Assembly (NCBI GenBank): GCA_964592375.1
Contig: CAZQDP010000033.1
Coordinates: 1 to 24,672, forward strand
Direction: 5' to 3'
Length of the DNA: 24,672 bases
Source: CAZQDP01 sp964592375
GTDB taxonomy: Bacteria > Bacillota > Clostridia > RUG12999
The notes beneath the pieces were generated by a model. It was not told where the DNA came from and did not search any database. It was given only the letters and a program-made list of their open reading frames with translations. Each line of letters starts with the position of its first letter. Within the stretch, counting starts at the first letter, position 1. Positions 24,638 through 24,672 of the stretch are shown here, one piece after another. A program made the position numbers and the translations under genes.

Positions 24638-24672
24638 TAAACAATACAAAACAAAATTAGCACAAAACAAAC

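Noticed and set aside
1..24672. tRNA, rRNA, CRISPR array or phage attachment site
   Set aside because: No cloverleaf-like sequence, spaced direct repeats or integrase gene was recognised anywhere in the window.

Overview
The window looks like chromosomal DNA of a strictly anaerobic Gram-positive bacterium of the Clostridia. The basis is AGGAGG-type ribosome sites, TTGACA/TATAAT-type promoters, a methanol:corrinoid methyltransferase pair (MtaB/MtaC), a NADH- and ferredoxin-linked [FeFe] hydrogenase of the HydABC type, a rubrerythrin/rubredoxin/flavodiiron oxygen-defence set, and a SpoIID-like protein. The gene content would suit an acetogenic or methylotrophic fermenter, but no species can be named from sequence alone. 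Two runs of exactly 100 N (13915-14014 and 15873-15972) are scaffold gaps, so gene order across them is only as good as the scaffolding.

Layout. (1) 48-3134, minus strand: mtaC, mtaB and a COG0523 (CobW-type) metal-chaperone GTPase, a methanol-utilisation operon without its mtaA. (2) 3390-6522, plus strand: a small predicted lipoprotein with a good promoter and terminator, then a membrane CHASE4-HAMP-PAS-GGDEF-HD-GYP cyclic-di-GMP enzyme. (3) 6686-13914 and into the gap, plus strand: rubrerythrin, a 53-aa rubredoxin, NADH:rubredoxin oxidoreductase and flavodiiron protein, followed with only a 27-bp gap by hydC, a small [2Fe-2S] protein, hydB and hydA. A consensus promoter precedes rubrerythrin and none was seen inside, so this looks like one transcription unit. 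Its expected electron flow is H2/NADH to NROR to rubredoxin to O2 and H2O2 reduction. (4) 14015-17181, plus strand: a secreted trypsin/V8-like serine protease with Ig-like modules, split by the second gap. The gap is flanked by an identical 43-bp sequence, and deleting one copy plus the Ns restores a single frame. (5) 17198-17451: a decayed C-terminal piece of an IS630-type transposase, then a strong bidirectional terminator. (6) 17520-24590, minus strand: a URO-D-family methyltransferase, a VanZ-like membrane protein, a SASA-type carbohydrate esterase, a nucleoside/sugar ABC ATPase and permease, and a SpoIID-like protein.

The most useful results are the fused oxygen-defence/hydrogenase operon, the two assembly problems (hydA cut before its last H-cluster motif; a protease gap that is probably an unmerged contig overlap), the transposase remnant, and the degenerate nucleotide-specificity motif in the CobW-like protein. 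I found no rRNA, tRNA, CRISPR array or intact mobile element.
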